Part shown: in pieces, positions 59,221-64,000 of the stretch
How positions within the stretch are numbered: position 1 is the first letter of the stretch
How the letters are laid out: each line of letters opens with the position of its first letter
Assembly (NCBI RefSeq): GCF_050314555.1
Contig: NZ_JBNPNH010000008.1
Coordinates: 37,746-101,745, forward strand
Length of the DNA: 64,000 bases
Reading direction: 5' to 3'
Source: Spyradosoma sp004558035
GTDB taxonomy: Bacteria; Verrucomicrobiota; Verrucomicrobiia; Opitutales; UBA953
Notes under the pieces: model-generated
Seen by the model: the letters and a program-made list of their open reading frames with translations, nothing else
Told to the model about the DNA's origin: nothing
Database searches by the model: none
Translations under genes and position numbers: made by a program

Positions 59221-62200
59221 TCAGTCCCTTAGGGGCTGCTCGCAGATGAGCACCGTTTCGCCGGAAACGCTCTCGATCGTCGGCTTAAACACTTTGAATT
59301 TGTAACCCAAATCCCACCTCTCGATCATCGGCTTGATGTCCAGAAAATCGCTGATGTTGTGATAAATCGAAATCAGCAGAACAGGCTTCTGTTCGCAAAT
59401 CGTCTTCTTCGCTCCGCGCAGAAACGCCTGTTCCGCGCCTTCGATGTCGACTTTAATCAGCCCCACTCGAATCCTATGCTCCGCGACAAAATCGTCCATC
59501 GCGACAACCGGACATTTTTCAACGTATTTCGGATTTTTTACCATCCCCGGATTCTGCGAACTGCCGGACCCCATGATGCGCAGCTCTATCTCGCCTTTCT
59601 CGGCTCCTACCGCCGTGTGCACGGGAACGACGTTGGTCAGCCCGTTCAGCTCAATGGTCTTAAGCAGGTGCTTATAATTTTCGGAAGAGGCCTCGAAGCT
59701 ATAGACTTTCCCTTCCGTCAGCCCGTGCAGCATAAGCGCGGAATCGCCGATGAACCCGCCGACGTCCAAAATGTCTTTCCCTCGAATCTGCTCTGCAGAA
59801 TCAAGCTGAGAAATGCCGTGATTGTAGAGAAACACGCTCGCCTCGAAATGCTTTATCGGCAGGAAATAATTTTTCCACACGAAAAGGCTGTCCGATATCG
59901 TCAATATCGTTTTTTCAAAATTCCGAACCAGGCGTAATCGTTTCTTTTCTTCCGGAGTCCAAAGATCCAATTTCGTCTTTGCTCCTTTAATCATCTGCAA
60001 TCTGCGGATGATGACGCCGACGGTCTCAACGCTTTCTTCCGGCAAGCCCGCGATGAGTTTTCGAAAACGCGCCTCAAAATCAGGCGCAGAAACTATATCG
60101 CAAAGACCTCGCTCCTCTCTCGTCCGAATTTCATACGGACAATCGTAGAGAACGTCCGTTCCTTCGAGGACCGCAAGCACGCGTTTCTCGCTTTCGGGCA
60201 CGCTTTTCGCGAGCGCCGCAAGTGCAAGGTTCGTCTGCGTGGCGGATTTCTCCTGTTCCCGCGTCAGCGCTTCTCCCGTTTGGACGAAAGCATCTCGGAG
60301 ATGTTTTTCAGCCGAGGCCGCAGACGCACGAAGCTCGTTTTTCACCGAGGTCGCTTCCCGGGCAAGCGCTTCTTCGAACGCACGGGAAAGCGCATCCGCG
60401 CGGGCATTCACGCTGCGAACGGTTTCTGCCGCCGTCTGCGCCGATTCGCTGCGCACCGTGCTCAAGGCTTCGCGCACGTCCTCAAGCCGCGCCTCCAGAT
60501 TCTCTTCGGAGGAGAGCAGCTCGTTTTTCACCGAGGTCGCTTCCCGGGCAAGCGCTTCTTCGAACGCACGGGAAAGCGCGTCCGCGCGGGCATTCACGCT
60601 GCGAACGGTTTCTGCCGCCGTCTGCGCCGATTCGCTGCGCACCGTGCTCAAGGCTTCGCGCACGTCCTCAAGCCGCGCCTCCAGATTCTCTTCCGCGCTG
60701 AGCGTCGCATGTTTCACCGCGAGCGTCTTCAAGATCAGCATTTCGCGCGTTTCGGAAATCGCCGCACGCAACACGCGTTCCGTCGCAAGCGTCTGGTTCT
60801 TCAGCTCCGTCTTGCTCGACGCGAGTTCGCGCGAAAGCGCCTCGGCGCGTTCCCGAACTGTCTTGAGATCCGCCCGAACAGCGTTGAGAGCACGGCGGTT
60901 TTCGTCGAACGCGCGACGGTTCGCGTCGCTCATCCGCCGCAGCTCGTCGAGCAGGATGCGCGTCTGCTCTTCCGCCGCGCGGCGCAGATGCCGCTCCGCG
61001 TGCGCGATCTTTCCGCGCGTCGCGGGAATGAGCGCGTCGAAAATCCGCCACAGAACGCTGCGGGAACGCTTCGCCTCGCGCAGACGCGCCAGCTCCTGCG
61101 ACGAAAGCGCGCGCACGTCCACGCCGTCCCGCGGCGTCAGATTCAGATGCCGCGCGCGGAACGCCTTGCGCTTTTTCTTCGAAAAAATGAACAGCGAAGC
61201 CGCCCGCACCGCGAAACGCTTCAGCGCCGAATCCCGACGCAGCTCCGGACGCACGTTCACGTCGATCCCGTCCTTCGGCGTCAGATCCATGTGCCGCGCC
61301 CGCCAACGCTTCCGCGCCGCCTTGTTCAGAATGAACAGCGCCCCCAAACGCACCACGAACCGCGGCAAAACCATGGGAGAGGCGACGTTCCCGGCGCGTC
61401 TCCCGGATGGTTTGACCGCAGATTCCCGCGTATCAACGCAAATTTCCTTCTTCTCCGCATCGATTTTCGCAACGCGTTCCCGCACGCCGTCGAGCCACGC
61501 GGAATCTTTCAGTTCGCCCGACAAAAGCTCGCGGGAACGCGCGCGGTCTTCCATGGAAATCTCGCGATAAAAACGCACAAGTGTTTCAGAAGTTCCCCGT
61601 GCATAGCCGCGCAAAACTTCAACGATTGCGGCTCCGAGGAATTTCTCCTTCAATTTTTCCAGCTCGAAAACGACGGTCGCATAGCTTTTGAAATTCCGGA
61701 AGGAGATTTTCTTATTCGTCATCGTGCTTCCCGCGCGGACTCGCCGACGAAAAAGCGCGTCGGAGATGCTTTTAGCCCGCTTTGCAGCGAGAATCATTTT
61801 CCAGAAAAATACGTTGTCTTCGTAGAGAATACCTTCCGGAAACCGAATTGAATTTTCATTCAAAAATCTTCTGGTAGAACAATAACAACATGCACTTGGA
61901 GAAAACCCGCAGCCCGCGTTCTTGAACGCGAGAACGAGCGACTGCCCGCTCTGCGCCTCGAACGGTCTGCGCTTGTAAAGCGTTTTATACACGGGGTGAG
62001 CTTTCTCAAGATCCTCGCTCTCGAAAAAGCTTTCCGCACCGAAAAGCAGAACATCGAGCGAGTTTTTCTCCATTTCCGCGAACATTTTCCCGAGCGCGTC
62101 CTGCGGAGAAACGTCGTCCGAATCCATGAAGTAGATATATTTTCCTCGGGCGACGGAAAGCCCCGCATTACGCGCTGCGGAAAGACCGCGGTTTTCCTGC

Positions 62201-64000
62201 GAAATGATACGCATGCGCGAATCTTTCGACGCGTATTCTTCGAGGATCGCGGGCGAGCCGTCCGTCGAGCCGTCGTTCACGCAGATAATTTCGATGTTTT
62301 TCAGCGTCTGCCCGCAAATTGAATCCAAGCATTCCCGCAGATATTTTTCGACGTTATACACGGGAACGACGACGGAAACGAGCGGGTAATCGACCTCCAC
62401 AAGCAGTTCGTAAAGCGGGATTTCATTCAGGAAGTTTTTATAAAGCTTTTCTTTCTCGTTCACCTTTGCCGCCAAAGCGTGGATTCGAGCGAGAAATTCC
62501 GGTTTGTAGTTGGAAAGTTCCGGATTCTCGTTAATCTGGGGGAGCACGACTTTGAGCATCTGGACGAATCTTCCGTGAATCCAAGAATAATACCCGACAT
62601 CATAAATTCCTCGTGCGTTCAGCAAATCTATTCCACGTCCTACATAATTCAAATTGTCGTCAAAGTAGGCCTTGGAAAAGATATGCGTTACGGAGGATTC
62701 GTTTTTCACATAGTAGTAAAATACATCCGGGACAAGAACGACGGACTCTTCTTTCTGACAGACTTTCAACAAGAAAAGTACATCTTCTCCCACAAGAAAT
62801 TTCTCGTCTGCAAAACAAATCTTGTTTTTCTTGAGGAGATCAGAATCGTAAATCGCACTCGTAAATTGGTAGTGAAACCTAGCGAACAGCGGAAGCTCGC
62901 CTTGTTTTTTCTCGATAAAAGAATTAGCGGACCAAGTCGTCTCCTCCACAACTCCGTTCAGAACTCTTTTCAGGTCAGCTTTGGCAATCGCCAAGCCATT
63001 TTTCACTGCGGCACCGAAAAGTTTTTCATAGAAATCTGAATCAATGTAGTCGTCCGCATCCACGAAGCCGATGTATTTTCCCCTCGAAAATTGAATTCCC
63101 GCATCACGCGCTTTCGCCGCGCCGGCGTTTACTTGTTCAATCACTTTGATTCTCGAATCTTTCGCGGCGTATTCTTCAAGAATCCGCGAGGAAGAGTCGG
63201 TGGAACCGTCGTCCACGCAGATGATTTCGATTTCCTTGAGCGTCTGATTGACGACGGAATCGAGGCACTGCCGCAGGTATTTTTCGACGTTGTAAACGGG
63301 AATGACGACGGAAACGAAGGGAGCGACCTTCAGCCTTCCTTGTATTAAGGCTTCTTTCTTGATTTCAAGAAACTCATCTTTGCAAGCCATCCATTCACAA
63401 GCAAACGGAATTTCATTGTTTTCCCAAGGCTTTTGCGTCCCTGCAAAATGAACGATTCTTACATCATCGTTTAAGATTTCTTGTATGGAATGAATCTTTG
63501 TTCCGCATATCTCATGGAATCGCTCAAAGAACTCGACGGATCCAATCTTTCTCGAATTCTGATAATACCAAACCGGCAAGAAATTATCTCGAAAGTCAAG
63601 AAAGCAGACGTTTCCTGCGAAGCACATGTTGAATATCGTCTGATCCATCAAGGAGAAATCCGTACTCTTCCGCTTTTCCTCGAGGAGCGTCTCCGACATC
63701 CTGCGGGATCTTAAAAGAGCAAGATTGAGAAGCATCATCCCCGAGTTAAATAGCCACTTCTTGAATTTTTGAACCTTAGGAACTTTGCTCGTCAAGACCC
63801 ATGCATCCGTAACGACTGCAGCATAGCAGTGTCCTAAAAATTTACAAAAAAGCTCACCCAAATCTCTGCGGACAAGCACATCGCCGTCGAGATAAAGAAC
63901 GCGATTCAGATTCGGAAGCAGCTCCGGCAAAGAAAATTTCAAAAGCGCCGCGGGCGTCGCCATGCAATGACCTCGCTCCTTCGCTTTATGAAGCGTCGCG
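59221..64000 (-). CDS. Giant multi-domain glycosyltransferase with coiled coil and FkbM methyltransferase, 5' end outside window
   Basis: At least 1592 codons; the frame stays open through the right edge, so the apparent ATG at 63963 is not the start. A GT8 domain (LYLDGDVLVRRDLGELF) is already under way at the edge. Two GT2 domains follow: VSVVIPVYNVEKYLRQCLDS (~216) and VSVVVPVYNVEKYLRECLDS (~530), each with DGSTD and DADD/DSDD. Then a duplicated RARHxxLTPxDGxDV module (~900-985), a long coiled coil (~985-1290) with a 62-residue tandem repeat, and a FkbM methyltransferase (~1391 on: ILDVGGFIGDSALM, LIKVDIEGAEQAFL). It probably assembles and methylates a surface glycan. The GT half is lower in GC than its surroundings. 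Confidence 0.88.
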   Translation of the reverse strand, partial: ATLHKAKERGHCMATPAALLKFSLPELLPNLNRVLYLDGDVLVRRDLGELFCKFLGHCYAAVVTDAWVLTSKVPKVQKFKKWLFNSGMMLLNLALLRSRRMSETLLEEKRKSTDFSLMDQTIFNMCFAGNVCFLDFRDNFLPVWYYQNSRKIGSVEFFERFHEICGTKIHSIQEILNDDVRIVHFAGTQKPWENNEIPFACEWMACKDEFLEIKKEALIQGRLKVAPFVSVVIPVYNVEKYLRQCLDSVVNQTLKEIEIICVDDGSTDSSSRILEEYAAKDSRIKVIEQVNAGAAKARDAGIQFSRGKYIGFVDADDYIDSDFYEKLFGAAVKNGLAIAKADLKRVLNGVVEETTWSANSFIEKKQGELPLFARFHYQFTSAIYDSDLLKKNKICFADEKFLVGEDVLFLLKVCQKEESVVLVPDVFYYYVKNESSVTHIFSKAYFDDNLNYVGRGIDLLNARGIYDVGYYSWIHGRFVQMLKVVLPQINENPELSNYKPEFLARIHALAAKVNEKEKLYKNFLNEIPLYELLVEVDYPLVSVVVPVYNVEKYLRECLDSICGQTLKNIEIICVNDGSTDGSPAILEEYASKDSRMRIISQENRGLSAARNAGLSVARGKYIYFMDSDDVSPQDALGKMFAEMEKNSLDVLLFGAESFFESEDLEKAHPVYKTLYKRRPFEAQSGQSLVLAFKNAGCGFSPSACCYCSTRRFLNENSIRFPEGILYEDNVFFWKMILAAKRAKSISDALFRRRVRAGSTMTNKKISFRNFKSYATVVFELEKLKEKFLGAAIVEVLRGYARGTSETLVRFYREISMEDRARSRELLSGELKDSAWLDGVRERVAKIDAEKKEICVDTRESAVKPSGRRAGNVASPMVLPRFVVRLGALFILNKAARKRWRARHMDLTPKDGIDVNVRPELRRDSALKRFAVRAASLFIFSKKKRKAFRARHLNLTPRDGVDVRALSSQELARLREAKRSRSVLWRIFDALIPATRGKIAHAERHLRRAAEEQTRILLDELRRMSDANRRAFDENRRALNAVRADLKTVRERAEALSRELASSKTELKNQTLATERVLRAAISETREMLILKTLAVKHATLSAEENLEARLEDVREALSTVRSESAQTAAETVRSVNARADALSRAFEEALAREATSVKNELLSSEENLEARLEDVREALSTVRSESAQTAAETVRSVNARADALSRAFEEALAREATSVKNELRASAASAEKHLRDAFVQTGEALTREQEKSATQTNLALAALAKSVPESEKRVLAVLEGTDVLYDCPYEIRTREERGLCDIVSAPDFEARFRKLIAGLPEESVETVGVIIRRLQMIKGAKTKLDLWTPEEKKRLRLVRNFEKTILTISDSLFVWKNYFLPIKHFEASVFLYNHGISQLDSAEQIRGKDILDVGGFIGDSALMLHGLTEGKVYSFEASSENYKHLLKTIELNGLTNVVPVHTAVGAEKGEIELRIMGSGSSQNPGMVKNPKYVEKCPVVAMDDFVAEHRIRVGLIKVDIEGAEQAFLRGAKKTICEQKPVLLISIYHNISDFLDIKPMIERWDLGYKFKVFKPTIESVSGETVLICEQPLRD
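60333..60704 (-). repeat. 186-bp near-perfect tandem duplication inside the coiled coil
   Basis: Units 60333-60518 and 60519-60704 (62 codons each) differ by very few bases, for example GCGCATCCGCG versus GCGCGTCCGCG. Each encodes ENLEARLEDVREALSTVRSE and the following helix. The period is in frame, so copy number could change without breaking the gene. Confidence 0.85.

Noticed and set aside
60333..60704. CRISPR-like repeat
   Set aside because: Only two long adjacent units, in frame, with no spacers.
1..64000. GCGGGAACG as a codon-bias effect or as KOPS/Chi
   Set aside because: The motif occurs in several codon phases and in gaps, on both strands without an obvious local skew. Chi or KOPS remain possible until genome-wide polarity is measured, so this is rejected only provisionally.
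1..64000. tRNA, rRNA, CRISPR arrays, insertion sequences, prophage genes
   Set aside because: All gaps over about 60 bases were read for cloverleaf, repeat-spacer or transposase signs and none was convincing.

Overview
The window is a GC-rich chromosomal segment, most likely from an anaerobic or microaerotolerant member of the PVC superphylum, probably Verrucomicrobiota of the Opitutales type. This is inferred from three signs. Surface proteins carry autotransporter-associated beta-strand repeats and end in a PEP-CTERM sorting tail (IPEPS...GLLAGLGALALAGTRRRRR). One autotransporter passenger is Chlamydia-Pmp-like. Rubrerythrin, Pta and saccharide-degrading enzymes are also present. No rRNA, tRNA, CRISPR array, insertion sequence or prophage was recognised.

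Layout: 1-2170 holds the N-terminal part of a repeat-rich surface protein (minus strand). 3009-6142 is a c-di-AMP synthase/CorA pair preceded by nuoA. 6456-13372 (plus) is a DASS-family carboxylate transporter and a 1668-residue autotransporter. 13596-22811 (minus) is a housekeeping run: a hydrolase, an AspT-like transporter, pnp, rpsO, der, an esterase and an ATP-grasp enzyme. 22812-24452 is a gene-free repeat island. 24453-38793 mixes two PEP-CTERM proteins, ispD, an M60-like protein without its zinc motif, an AEC transporter, higBA, an MsbA-like exporter and a lipoprotein beta-galactosidase. 38990-45598 (plus) carries an AI-2E-family protein, rpoN, recQ and an ABCG-like transporter. 45668-46243 is rubrerythrin. 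46490-50956 is a two-partner secretion locus whose exoprotein gene is frameshifted. 51045-57594 (minus) holds a split phosphotransacetylase, an S9 peptidase and a class II aldolase with an encapsulation-like tail. 57748-64000 holds UDP-glucose dehydrogenase and a very large multi-domain glycosyltransferase/methyltransferase that runs off the right edge.

The most striking signal belongs to no single gene. The 9-mer GCGGGAACG (complement CGTTCCCGC) occurs about 115 times by eye, roughly one per 550 bp, where about one or two would be expected from base composition. It lies on both strands, in several codon phases and between genes, and three intergenic terminators are built from inverted pairs of it. 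These are the hallmarks of a DNA-uptake-sequence (DUS/USS) system. It is absent across the whole two-partner secretion locus, which marks that locus as a likely recent arrival.

Intergenic DNA is unusually rich in short palindromic families. These include elements with arms of repeated short words around a shared core, a 372-bp tandem unit packed with hairpins, a GAAGCGACA-type hairpin, and a CGGT-N6-ACCGAGGGGTAAACG element near the PEP-CTERM genes. The two complete PEP-CTERM genes also share a conserved 3' element. All counts and alignments were made by eye.
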